In this document: piece after piece, positions 1-11,171 of the stretch
How the letters are laid out: every line of letters starts with the position of its first letter
Position numbering within the stretch: position 1 is the stretch's first letter
DNA from: Rhizophagus irregularis
Lineage: Eukaryota; Glomeromycota; Glomeromycetes; Glomerales; Glomeraceae
Assembly (NCBI RefSeq): GCF_026210795.1
Contig: NC_089454.1
Location: forward strand, 3,348,001 to 3,412,000
Length of the DNA: 64,000 nt
Direction of reading: 5' to 3'
Made by a program: the position numbers and the translations under genes
The notes under the pieces: generated by a model
Told to the model about the DNA's origin: nothing
What the model saw: the letters and a program-made list of their open reading frames with translations, nothing else
Database searches by the model: none

Positions 1-838
1 CCCGTAAAGCGTCGAGATCTAAGGTCTTAGCGGAAATTATATAAATTAATCTAAGTTAGTTAATTTAGGTTTTAGAATACGTGGGTAAAAAGAGTGGTTA
101 AACGATACAAAATTTATTTTTATAATTTTTAGATGTTCATTTTTTTTACTCCTTAAAATTTTTTTTTGTGTTTGTTAGCCCTTTTGGGTTAGTTTTATTT
201 TTTTTTCCTTTCCCCTTCGTTTTCCCTATACCCCCCTTTTTTGAGCCGACGGGCCTACTAGTTTTTACTTTTAGGTTAGTTTGTGTAGTTTAGCATTGTT
301 GCATTACATTATAATGTATAGCCATAAATCAAACTACAGATCCTGTAAAAATTTTTTTTTCTATTCAATAAAGTGTGATGGATATGCTCAAAAAAAAAAA
401 AAAAAAAAGGCAAAAAAAAGTTTAGTAATTTTGCTCATCAGCATAAACCATTTCATTAGTAGAATCTTTATATGGTGAAAATATTACTCTTAACATTCAA
501 GTTTGAGTTTTGATTAAATCAATTATACAACAGTATCTACTATTTATAAAAATCTGTACCAGACTTTTCAAAAACCAAGTTATTCTATAAATAAATTCGC
601 CAATTTCCTAATATGATTAGCAATTGATTCCTTTATCTAACGCTATTAATTATCAACAAGAAAAAATACTTGATTTGTACAAACAAAGTATTCCGTCTAC
701 GAAAGCAAGTACTTAAAATTATATAAATAGATATTGATTCATATTTTATCGTTATATTTCTAACATTGAAAAAAAAAAATATTTGATTTTCTTTTCTTAT
801 TTGATTTTCTTTCTTATTTGATTTTTTTTTATAAAAAA
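1..838 (+). promoter_or_regulatory. 5' flank of the GMC oxidoreductase gene
   Basis: No convincing gene is seen. The stretch holds pyrimidine-rich tracts (about 180-245) and poly(A)/poly(T) runs (about 350-415 and 770-830). The block at about 525-690, 150-310 bases before the ATG, recurs at 63761-64000 with shared words such as CTGTACCAGACTT, TTAGCAATTGATT and AAATACTTGATTTGTA. A conserved non-coding block in both places suggests promoter or upstream regulatory sequence belonging to a duplicated gene. Short open frames here are low complexity and not credited. Confidence 0.5.
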
Positions 839-3309
839 ATGTCATCCAATTTGAAATTAGATAAAGAATTAAAAGATGATGCTGAAATTCGTAACCTTTG
901 GTTAGAGAGCATCCACATCCGAGATCAACAACAAATATTTAAAAAGACCAATGAATTTTATGATTTTATTATTGTTGGAGCTGGAACTGCAGGATGTGTA
1001 TTAGCGAGAGAATTGATTTATAATATTCCCAACATTAATATTTTGGTATTAGAAGCTGGTCCACCAAATACGCAAGTTAATGATATAATGCGTTCACCAT
1101 GTGCTTTTCCTTCGGTATGTTTCGTTGTTTTGATATTATGAAGTTAATTGTTTATAAAATCCTTTCATTGATGATTTTATATAAATAGGTTCATCGAACA
1201 AGTGAAACAGATTGGGGATATTCTACAGAAGATCAAAAAATGTCCAGTATTGTTGACCCTACTAAAGAAGTATTGAATAAAGGATTTCCTTATGCACGTG
1301 CCAAAGTTATTGGAGGATGCAGCACTGTGAATGGAATGATTTATATGTAAATTTTTTTTTAAGTACTTCAAATTTGAAAGCTGTTTAAAATCTCTTTTTC
1401 TTGTTGAGATTGAATGTATAGTACGAAAATTTCAGTTTTATATTCTTACTTTAAATGTTACGATTTCTTTAGACGAGGTCAAAAAGCTGATTACGATTTT
1501 TGGGCTACTCAAGGTCCTGAATATAAAATTTGGGATTATGATCATTGTCTTGAAGGTTAGTATCACATACTATGTATTATATATATATTTATTTTATTTA
1601 TGGAAATTTTAATATTATTACTCTATTTTAAATCTTTTATTTAATAATAGCTTTTAAAGCAGTTGAAAACAATGCGCGTAAAAGTCCTGATGAAGAATTT
1701 AAAAAATATCATGGGTTCAATGGTTTACTTAACGTACAAGATAGTTCAAATGACAACTATGATATTCTAAAAGATATTTATAAGATCGCAAACAATCTTG
1801 GAATTCCTTATAATAATGATTTTAATGGCGTTAAACAAAATGGAGTAGGAGAATATCAGGTAAATAAGTTCCAAGCTAATTTTAAACGTGTTCTTTTTAA
1901 TTTATTGATCAATTTAATATGTAGCATACGATGAAAGATGGAAAGCGCTTTTCATTGGCTGATGGTTATTTAACAGATGCATTAAAAAAAGTTGAGACTT
2001 ATCCCCCTTCAAAACCATTCGAAATAGGGTCTCCTCACGGATTAAGCGATGATGCTGCAAAATTCGTGGCAGTTAATGTTAAATCTTTTGCCCACATGTT
2101 AAATATTATTTGGGATGAAGAAAAGAAAGATGAAAATGTTGCAATTGGCGTGAAATATTTTTATGATGGTAGAGTCCATGAATCTTTTATTGCTCCAAAG
2201 GGCGAAGTGATTATTTGTGGTGGTGCTATTAATAGTCCTCAGGTAATTTTTTTTAAAAAAAAATGAAATGAAATGATAGATTTTCAATAAGACAATGAAC
2301 TGATGGTGGTATTTGATAATTTTAAGATTTTAATGCTCTCTGGAATTGGACCAAAAAGTAATTTAGAAGAAAATAATATCAAAGTTCGTAAAGAATTACC
2401 AGTCGGACGTAATTTATTGGAACACCCTGAATGTTGCATCACTGCCAAAGTTTCTGTTCCGAATTGTACAAGTGCTTCTCAATTACATTATTCAAGTAAT
2501 GGTCTTGAGCTTGGAATGTTTTATAAAAGTGATATTAATGGAAAAGTTCCTAGCCAAAAACATTTCCTTGATGAACGTCCTAATATTCAATTTTATGGTA
2601 AGTTAATATCTGAAATACTATTTTTTAAAAAATATTATTAATAATTTAATATTATAAAATGCTTTTAAAATCAATTTATAATTTTGTAGCGAGCACAACT
2701 CAATTCGGACCTGCTCTTATTGAACCAGGAAAAAATGAAATCCTTACTTTGATATCGGTTCTTAATCTCCCATCAAGTGTTGGTCATTTAGAATTACGTA
2801 GCTCTAATCCATTTATACATCCAAAAATATTTCTTAATTTTTATGAAAAACCTGATGATTTGTATAATATGATGAGCAGTCTTAAACTGTCACGTGAAAT
2901 ACTTAAACAACCTCCATTAAGTACCGTTTGGGGTGTGAAAGAAGTTGGATTTGGTATAGATAAAGAGATGAGCGATGAAGATTGGGAACAATATATTCGT
3001 AAAATGGTAAGGTTCGATAAATTTGATTAATAAACTAATGGAGCAGATGAGTTGAGGTTTTACAATGACTTTTTTCTCTCATTCTAGTCATTCACATCAT
3101 ATCATCCATGTGGTACTGTAAAGATGGCACCAGAATCTCAAGGAGGATGTATTAATCATCGTCTTCAAGTTTATGGAACCAAAAATCTTCGAGTTGTTGA
3201 TGCTTCAATCTTTCCAACTATTCCGGCTGGTAATCTTAATGCCCCCACTGCTATGGTTGCATGGAAAGCAAGTAGATTAATTAAGGAAGATTATGAAAAT
3301 AAAGCTTAA
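839..3309 (+). CDS. GMC-family FAD-dependent oxidoreductase, eight exons
   Basis: The gene assembles without a break into eight exons: 839-1114, 1189-1346, 1473-1555, 1651-1859, 1925-2242, 2327-2597, 2690-3006 and 3088-3309. These total 1854 nt (617 residues), normal for the glucose-methanol-choline family. Every intron has GT..AG ends and phases agree. Residues about 41-60 carry the FAD-binding Rossmann loop (VGAGTAGC). Exon 2 ends in the first GMC signature ([14 protein letters not shown]). The exon 5/6 junction makes the second (GGAINSPQ, then LMLSGIGP). Exon 8 holds the catalytic-base region YHPCGTVKM and the closing [11 protein letters not shown] with the partner Asn. Family members oxidise alcohols, choline or sugars with FAD; the substrate cannot be read here. 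I see no signal peptide. The ATG at 839 gives a charged N terminus; an in-frame ATG at 818 lies in poly(T) sequence and is less likely. Confidence 0.93.
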
Positions 3310-3587
3310 TGATAAAGAAAGTATTCTTCTTTATAATGATCGTGAATTCTGTAAAATGAGTATTAATTAAGCTAAAGACATAATAACACCAATTTTACTT
3401 TATAATATAGACCTGATTGTATTCAGAGAATTTTACTTTACTCTTAAGCAAAAAACCACTGAATTTAATAAATTAAATCAAACAATATGTATTATGTTAC
3501 AAATAATCCATCATAAGACATATTATAATACAAAGTAATTACAACCTAAAAGGTCCAAAAATTTTATTGGGTCAAAAGGTGGATATT
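3310..3587. other. 3' flank of GMC gene, no gene seen
   Basis: AT-rich sequence following the GMC stop codon, with no coding potential or repeat that I can recognise. Confidence 0.4.
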
Positions 3588-3752
3588 TCTAGTGCTCCAC
3601 ATGAGCCAGTTCAGCTTGAGCCAGCTCGTGAGCTAGGCAAGCTGAGCTACAGCTCATAATCAATTTGGTTCAGCTCATTTGAGCTGAGCTTTGATACAGC
3701 TTGTTCAAGTTGGCTCACAAGCTATAAGCTGGCTCACGAGCTCCAGAACTTT
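3588..3752. repeat. degenerate GAGCT-word array
   Basis: A dense run of overlapping AGCT-centred palindromic words (GAGCTGAGCT, AGCTCGTGAGCT, TGGCTCACGAGCT) over about 160 bp. It resembles the subterminal word arrays flanking the hAT elements elsewhere in this window, but I see no matching partner array, so it may be the solitary end of a decayed element. A TTATTATT/TTTATTTA microsatellite follows at about 3755-3800. Confidence 0.6.
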
Positions 3753-4079
3753 TTTTCTTTATTATTATTATCATTATTATTTATTTATTTATTTATCTAT
3801 TTTTTTTGTTAAGCATTACGCAAATAAAATATAGGATTAACTTTATTTTATTATTTATATTAAAATATTTATTTTTTAAAAAAATAAATATCATTAAATA
3901 TCATACATTTTAATAGAAACTAGGATTCACCTGTTAACTACATTAACAGTTAATATTTAAAACTTAAAAACATATATAAAGTAAAATTTTAATTATATAT
4001 ATGTAATATCTGTGCCTTGCCATTTCAGTTTCACATACAGGTGGGTTCTTATTTTTGCACTCCTTTGCTTTAACTTCAT

Positions 4080-4583
4080 TTTAACTTCTTTTTCTCTTAG
4101 GTCCCAGCTCTTCAGCATTTCAGCTCTTCAGTTCTAGGGTGCATCTTTTTTTTTCATTTTTTTTTTCTTGTTTCTTTTTTTTTCATTTGTTCTAACTATT
4201 CTTTCCTCTCAGACATGACACACTTCATGGTTCAAATGCAAGTGCATAAGGATAATGGAAAGCTATAATATAAAAAATTTAAACTCATTTAACATCTCAA
4301 AAAAATTAAGAAAAGCAAACATTATATAATTTACCAAAGGCTTTTAATTTTGTTTTTTATGTTTTATTCAATAGATTCCAATTCTTCAGTAACTTTGGCA
4401 TCTTGATATTTTGGTTATAAGGTTTCAAGATTCTAAGGTACTTTTTTTTCTTAACTCTTTTTTTTCAGATCCGGGATTTTCAATATTTCAGCTCTTCAGT
4501 TATAAATAAAATACATTTTTCATTTTTTTCATTTTGTCATTTTTTTCATTCATTCTATCATTCTAACTCTTTTAGGCTTCAGC
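4080..4583 (+). other. possible short micro-exon/intron array, cut by an inserted terminus
   Basis: Exon-like blocks begin after consensus acceptors: TTTCTCTTAG at about 4100, a TCAG at about 4212, a TCAATAG at about 4373 and TTTTTTCAG at about 4468. Two of the blocks share the words ATTTCAGCTCTTCAGTT. Branch-point-like CTAAC or TTAAC words sit before T-rich tracts. The series stops where an AGGACCCC terminus begins at 4584. It is less regular than the other arrays in this window. Confidence 0.4.
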
Positions 4584-4617
4584 AGGACCCCGCTTACTTC
4601 TAATAGAGATCACCCAC
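4584..4617 (+). mobile_element. orphan 5' terminal inverted repeat of the AGGACCCCGCTTAC family
   Basis: AGGACCCCGCTTACTTCTAA and the following bases match the 5' terminus of the complete elements at 7185 and 47468. No closing terminus lies between here and 7185, so this is either a solitary end or the outer left end of a larger element closing at 8561. The flanks of 4584 and 8561 do not show a matching 8-bp duplication. Confidence 0.6.
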
Positions 4618-5035
4618 AAGCCTAAGGTAAAAATTACATAGAAAAGTCAAAAAAAACTGGTTGAATTCATAAGGTAAAATTCTTTATAAATTAAAAAAAA
4701 GTAAATGTAATTCCGTGATAAGTTTTTTTTATATAACTGTTAAGTATATGGTGTTAACCGATTCGATACATTGAATAGATTAACTATGATTTGCAGTCAG
4801 GGAGATTAAGTACGTTTAACTATGACTGAAATCCAATCAAACAAGACACGCTTAAAATAAGGAATTCGTTTATAGTGTAAAAGGTTATACTTTATTATAG
4901 AACTTTATAATTACAAGAATAAGAACTAATAGGAACTAAAGGTAAACTAATTCGAACTGAAGGAACTAAACTTATAACGAGGGAAAATACCAACATTATT
5001 TATATAAAAGTTACTACATATAAAGATATAATAAA

Positions 5036-5185
5036 TATAATAGATATAACTAATATAATAAATATAACTAATATAATAAATATAACTAATATAATAAATA
5101 TAATAAATAAATTAAATATAATAAATAAAATAATTATATCGATTATATTAAATATAATTAATATAATAAATATAATAGAAATAAT
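5036..5185. repeat. AT-rich tandem repeat
   Basis: Degenerate tandem copies of AATATAACTAATATAATAAAT and shorter ATA-rich variants. The surrounding sequence at 4618-5279 shows no gene. Confidence 0.7.
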
Positions 5186-5279
5186 AGGCTAAGTAGGCTG
5201 CGGCTAGGTCGGCTTGGCACAGTTGGGCACAGTAGATCCAAATTTTTCACATGATCTTCTGGCGCAGTAAGTTGTAACT

Positions 5280-5726
5280 CTACACGTGACTAGGGGTAAC
5301 AGGTTCCTCCTCTTAATTTGCAGCTCCTGCGAAAATCAATAAATTATTTCTAAGTCTCCTTATTTGAGGTCTGGTAATTTTTCTAATAACTTAGACGTCC
5401 AGTTTCTTCGTCCTTAAGATTTGTTCTGGAAAAAACTCAAAAATATCAAAAGTTTTCTCTACAATTGTTGCATAATGTAGCGACATCTTATGTTTGTATT
5501 TCAATCGTTCGCTAGGAGTTGATAGTTGGTCTAGGAGTTGTCCCAAATAGAAAGAGTTAATCATCGCCAATTGTGTGTCCTTTAGTCGTATTGACTTCGT
5601 TACACTTCTTAAAGTTGCAGAAAATTTAACTTGGAAATCTTCATCTTCCATGTAGGGTGGCGGTGGAAAATTAATTTCTTCTGAAGTAGTTTGTTGAATA
5701 TCTTCTAGTATTTCTGAAAAATCCAT
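5280..5726 (-). pseudogene. small hypothetical protein, broken by in-frame TAA codons
   Basis: From the ATG at 5726 the frame encodes 111 residues rich in acidic and hydrophobic positions (MDFSEILEDIQQ..., PPPPYMEDEDF, FDIFEFFPEQI). It then meets TAA at 5391-5393. Reading through, plausible coding continues (VIRKITRPQIRRLRNNLLIF, then AGAAN) to a second TAA at 5313-5315 and TAG at 5280-5282. I recall similar short Glomeromycete hypothetical proteins but cannot name a function. It lies head-to-head with the gene at 6241, about 510 bp apart, suggesting a shared divergent promoter or a two-gene element. Confidence 0.55.
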
Positions 5727-6240
5727 TTTTCTTCAAGCGGTTTAAACTCTTTTGTCAACTTATCCGCATCTATATATATGTTTTAAATTTCTGTAGATCA
5801 TTTTGCTGATTAGATTTTTGTTTATTTCTGATGAGATTTTTGTATTACTTGTCATGTTTCACCACATCTATCAGTTATGTTTAGCGCTTAAATTATTTAA
5901 CCGCGTTTTTCTATTTTAAGATTATTTTTCCTTGTTCTAAAAATATCTTCACATTTTTCTCTAGAACTTTCCAGAAATATTTTCAAAAGTGATTTTTGCG
6001 CGTCTTACGCGTCCACATTTTTTTCATAATTTTTCGTGTCGTGATTTTTCGTGATATTATTATTATTTTTTTTTTGTGCCTGATCTTAACGTGTTTTCGC
6101 GTCGTACCTATTTCTTATATAAGGTCTAAATTTTTCCCTTTTTCTTTTTCTTATCTTCACGTAAAAATCTTTGATATTATCCCAAAATTTTCTAAAATTT
6201 TCTTTATCTATCTATCTATCTATATACCAATCTATCTATC

Positions 6241-6937
6241 ATGACCTGCCGTCGATCTAATACCTCACGTCAGAAATCTCGAGCAAGATTTCAAAGACTT
6301 AAAGAAGCGCGTAAGATGAAAGTTCGTCAACTTGAAGGTGAGTATTGTACGCAAGGTTCTTAAGATGTCTCTTAAACGGTATGATTGCCTGTAGACAGGG
6401 TTTCGACCTTATATCCGGTTCTTGAAAGGTTGATTTTGCGCAGCTTGTAGACGGGGTACTTGTACTTCTAGGATATTTAAGTCTTGAAAGGCCTCTACCT
6501 GTAGAACTTTTTTGTACTATCGACCTTATTCACTTAGTTTTTAACTAACTTGGAGTGACCATAAATCTCCATTTTTATTTCTAATAGAGGACCTTACGAA
6601 AGCTAAGGAAGAAAAAGAAGATCTTCAAGAAAAATTTGAAAACTTGCTGGAAATGGGGACTCATAAAAATCTTGATACTGAGTTCCATAATAAAATCTGG
6701 GCTGAAGAGCAGCGAAAATTATGGGAAGCCCAAAAATTAATCATTGATCAGCAACGAACAATAAAAGGTCTTGAAGAAGGAGTTTGTCAATTAATTTCAC
6801 ATAATATAAGCTTGCAGAGTAGTAGGGGTCGTGCTGAAGCAGCATTTGAAGAAGCAAAACAAATGCTTTTTGAGGAATGTAATATAATTTTGTCAAACAG
6901 TTCTACTTCTAATCCTAATTATGAAGAAGTTGATTAA
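6241..6937 (+). CDS. small basic/coiled-coil protein, two exons
   Basis: Exon 1 is 6241-6337 and exon 2 is 6588-6937, joined by a GTGAGT..TAG intron of 250 nt in matching phase, giving 148 residues. The N terminus (about 1-30) is strongly basic (RRSNTSRQKSRARFQ). It runs into a long predicted helix rich in E, K, L and Q, then an acidic tail ending NYEEVD. This basic-then-coiled layout is bZIP-like, but I do not see a clean N-x7-R/K bZIP signature with leucine heptads, so DNA binding is only a possibility. It is divergent from the broken gene at 5280-5726. A GMC-sized or enzymatic role is excluded by size. Confidence 0.6.
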
Positions 6938-7184
6938 ATAAAATTTTCCTCTTTTTGATTTTCTCTAAAATTTTCCAATATATTTTTGTAACAAATTTTT
7001 CATTAAGTTTTTCGCAATAAAATTTCTAAAATTTTTTCATCTTTTTAATAAATTTTTCTGGGGCATTGAGTCGCAAATTCATTTTGATCGTCTGTAACAC
7101 TTGTAAATCGTACTAAGTAAAATTAACTATTTGCCACGAGTTGTAGATCTTAATCGTGACTAATTATACTACAATTATTGGTTC

Positions 7185-8561
7185 AGGACCCCGCTTACTT
7201 CTAATAGAGGTCTCCGAAAATATAAGGTAAAATTTATATTAAAAAAAAATTTTAGGTCTCTTAATAGATAAAGGTAAAATTATATATATGACAAATAAAG
7301 GTCTCCGGATATGTAAGGTAAGTTAAAATAGGTTTCCGGTTTTATAAGGTAAAATCAAATATAAGTTTACAAATGTTTCGGTAAATAATAAGGTAAAATT
7401 GTATATAAAATTTAATATTTACCTTATATATACTAATTTGAAATATTGTACAACAATTATTACAATATTTGGTAATATACGTTTTATAATTTTTTCTCAA
7501 AATAAAAAATTTATTCTCTTCTTTATACTTGTAAAAACCATTTTATATTTTTAATTTTATTTGCATTAGCACTATCTTTTTGAAAATTATTACAAAAATT
7601 AGCTTTTAAAATATAAAAATTCGTACAGCAATTAGCAACTTCAGAATTTAATTTCAGTACTTTGGTTAAATCAAATCATATTTTACTATCTAAGAAAGTT
7701 GTTTAGTAAGGTCGAACTACTTATATTTGAATTTTTATAGCAGTTGGAGTAATATTTATTGCATACGAGCATTTTTTTATTTTAATATTAACTTAAAATT
7801 TACGTTTTTTGTTTATTAAATTCGGAGCGTAATTTGGGCATTTTAGTCAAATGAAATCACCTTTTTAAGCTTAAGTAATATTGTTCGGCGAGATCGAAAC
7901 TACCTGAATATTAATTTTCATAAGAATCAGTTTAATATTTACGGAATACGAGCAATTTTCGCACTTTTAATTTTTTTTTATTTTCCCGATCAGTGATTAT
8001 AGGGCGTAATTTGGGCACTTTGGTCAAATGAAATCACTTTTTCATGCTTAAGTAAAGTTGTTCAGCAAGGTCGAAAATATTTAGATAAATATTTTCATAG
8101 CAGTTGGATTAATACTTATGGGGTACGAGCATTTTTTCATAATAATACCAATTACGAATTTATTTTTTTTAAAAAAAAATTAATTAGATTTTTTTAAAGA
8201 AAGTAAGTGAATAATAGTTTCGAAGTAAAGTTAAAGATGTGTGTCTTTAAGATTTTTTTTATAGTATTTTTGTAATTCAAAGTACTTTTTTTACTAATAA
8301 AAGTTATTTATCTTTAAAGAATAAGAATTAAACTTAGTAAAAATAAAAAATTTTTAAAATTTATTGTAATGATTATAAAATATTTTGTTTATTTAATATT
8401 TAAAAAAATTTAGGTCTCTGAAAATCTAAGGTAAAATTTAATATAATTTTAAAAGGTCACTATATATATATGGTAAAATTATGAGATAAGAAAGGTTGGT
8501 AAAATTACTAGTAAATCTGAAATTTTGCCCGGAGACCTTTATTAGAAGTAAGCGGGGTCCT
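7185..8561. mobile_element. non-autonomous TIR element, copy 1 (1377 bp)
   Basis: It begins AGGACCCCGCTTACTTCTAA and ends with the inverted complement (TTAGAAGTAAGCGGGGTCCT), a terminal repeat of about 33 bp with one mismatch. No coding capacity is seen. By eye it differs from the copy at 47468-48845 at only about four positions, so movement was recent. This copy lacks an obvious 8-bp target duplication; the other has a perfect one. Just inside both ends, short words of the form GGTCTCNG..AAGGTAAAAT recur. The body contains three diverged tandem units of about 170 bp starting near 7650, 7824 and 7999. Confidence 0.9.
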
Positions 8562-9416
8562 ATTCCGACGGTAAATTTCCTATTAACCCAAATATTGGAT
8601 GAAAAATTTTTGAACATTTTTCACTGTAACTAAGCTATATTTGGTTTTTTATTTAGTTTTTAAATCTTTATTTAGTTTTATTTGAATCTTTTTAATATTC
8701 ACATTCTTTGTTAAACTTGTACAGTTTCTACTAAAACTACATATGTATACCTATAGTGCAAGTTTATGAAATATTTTTTTTGGACATGAAAGTTATTGTA
8801 TACTGTTTTTTTTCACTTATTGGAAAAAAAAATTATAGTAAAGAACAAGAAATTCCAAAAATTTTTTTTTATTAATTACAAAGCCCGTAAAATTAATTAT
8901 AGAATGTCGATCATTTTCTCCGGTTGAATGACGATCTGTCTCTTAAAAATGTAATACGATATTATTACAATTAAAAATGTAATACGATATTATTACAATT
9001 TAAAATGTAAGACGTCACTATGATAAAATAGTATAAAAAAATTCATATGTAAGACGTCATTATAAATAGTATATCATAATTATACTATTTTCCAAAAAAA
9101 AAAATTTTAATCCGGAAAAAATTTTAACCGAAAAAAAAACTTACCCACGCAATAATTTCTTTATGACTAAAGATAAAGGTTGGTATTGTTTTCCGCCATG
9201 CCAAAGAGAATGATTCCTACTTGCCAAAGGGCAAACTCCGTGACCGACTGTAGAGAGTACACAAGGGACCCTTCTCTTGCCATTTTTTTAAATAACTAAA
9301 ATAATTCCAGCCCATCTGACGCCTGAGGATTTTAAGTGATTTTAAAATAAGAGAATAAGAGGGGAAACGTGGGAAGCCTTTTTTTCTTATAAAAAATTCT
9401 ATTCGTAATTATATAG
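8562..9416. other. AT-rich spacer with a short tandem repeat
   Basis: No gene recognised. At about 8944-9004 a 28-bp unit (AATGTAATACGATATTATTA with flanking bases) is tandemly duplicated, followed by two copies of ATGTAAGACGTCA near 9005 and 9051. The more GC-balanced stretch at 9180-9290 was checked for a tRNA-like fold without success. Confidence 0.4.
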
Positions 9417-9749
9417 TAAGACGAAAAGCTTTAACTACCAAGCAAAGCCAAAATTCTCAAGAACCTAAGAATGTGGCTAATACTGAAATAGTAGTAAGCG
9501 AAGCAGATAAAATTGCAGCAAAATTATTTGCTGGTAAATCTATATATTAATATTATTTATATATATATAATTTAAACACTTAATAAATTAATTTTTTTAT
9601 TATATAGCAAAATCTACAAAGGCTTCGTTAAAACAACCAAGACGATCAAGATAAAAAAATAAGAAGACCGATCATCAAACACAAGAAGTGATTATTATTG
9701 AACCAAATAATACTCTTGAGATATGTGATACACATAAAGTTGCCTGCCG

Positions 9750-9905
9750 AAACTATAGAATTTCGACATGTCGAAATTGTCGAAACCATTTCAACATTTC
9801 GACAATGGCCTTCCGATTTGTCGAAATGCCGAAATAGTTTCGACATGTCGAAACCATTTCGGCGTTTCGACATAATATATCATATGATATACATATAGTT
9901 TCGGC
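9750..9905. repeat. hAT-A left subterminal word array
   Basis: Overlapping copies of TTTCGACATGTCGAAA and near variants (TTTCGGCATT, ATTTCGACA). The full word GTTTCGACATGTCGAAAC is an 18-bp perfect palindrome. It mirrors the array at 14990-15150. Confidence 0.85.
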
Positions 9906-10013
9906 ATTACTCTATTCGGTTAGGATTGGTCAGTCATACTGATCATCAATAATCAATAGTATGTAAAAAAAAAATATAAAAAAAAAAACTTTTTATTTTG
10001 TAGACACCGAACT

Positions 10014-10690
10014 GGAAAAACTTGGATATGAAAATAAACTTGGGCATAGACAACATGGACATTAAAGTAAGCGGTATTTTTTTTAAATTTATATAACTAA
10101 AGAAACATTTTCTAACGAAAAATGAAATATTATAGCTTTCTTGAAATTGACGAAACTGGAATTTACGGAAAGCCGGACAGGTAAAAGGAAGGTTTTTTTA
10201 AAAAAATAATATGTTTTAAGAAACGTTTTTAACGTTTCTTTTTTTTCTTTTTTTCGTTTGTAGAGATACCGGGCTTCTTGGTATTGGACGAAACCAAACT
10301 TAAGACGAAATGGCACCTGAAAAAGAAAGTTTAAGCCTTTTTTTGTTGCTTCTTTCGTTTCTATACTAATTCGTTGCTAATGTCTTTCTTTCTTTTTTAG
10401 ATCTTTGTCTTTGGTACTTTAGGAACAAAGATCTGGATACTTGGAGACGAAAGGTGAGTGAAATGGAGGATTTTTTTAATTATCTTTGGTTATAGAATGT
10501 TTACTAACGTTCTATATATTTTTTTGTAGTAATAACTTCTTGAAGACGAAATCGGCACACTTGAACGTGAAATGTAAGTGTGGGGTTTTACTTTTCTTTG
10601 GTTACAGAACGTTTGCTAACGTCCTTTCCTTATTTTTTTTGTAGTGACAACTTCTTGGAGATAAAATTGTCACTTGTATCATAATGCTGT
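10014..10690 (+). other. micro-exon/intron array 1 inside hAT-A
   Basis: Exon-like blocks of about 40-65 nt separated by intron-like units with GTAAGN or GTGAGT donors and T-rich TAG acceptors: 10066-10135, 10181-10263, one ending at 10400, 10454-10529 and 10574-10644. Several introns share an imperfect inverted repeat before the pyrimidine tract (AAACGTTTTTAACGTTT; GAATGTTTACTAACGTTC). The exons share fragments such as ACTTCTTGNAGA and GACGAAA. No continuous reading frame is apparent. Confidence 0.7.
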
Positions 10691-11171
10691 ATATTCGCTT
10701 TCGTTAATTCATTTGACTAAGGGGTTTTATAAAAAAAAAGATTTTATGTATTTTTTTTTAAAAAATATAAATGTGTGAATGGGCCGTCAGCTGTTCGTCC
10801 ATTTCCTTATTTCCAAGGTTTCCCTTCTCGCAAAAAATGCACGTCATTTGCATAAATATTTACGAAAATTTTAAATATATACTATTTAGTATGGGTTGTT
10901 ACAAATTATAATCAATCTATTTGCCTATAAACTTTATTAGTTGATCATAATCTTATTTTATATATCACGAGAGTGATATTTTAACTTATAAGTATAAAGA
11001 TAATGAGGGTTGCCTATCATGAGATGTTCTGTGTAATTTCAACTATTTTAATCATCTCTTTCGGTTAAGAAAATTCTGCAATGTTAATTAGATTAAAAAT
11101 CGTCATCCCAAAATCCGTTTTTCACAACGCGTCATTTTTTGACAAAAAAAATTTTTTTATTTTCTATAAAA

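Noticed and set aside
4584-8561. A single 4-kb element bounded by the orphan terminus and the copy 1 right end
   Set aside because: No matching 8-bp duplication at the two outer flanks; kept only as a possibility in the findings.
9180-9290. Possible tRNA gene in a GC-balanced stretch
   Set aside because: No acceptor-stem pairing and no A or B box (GGTTCNANNCC) could be found.
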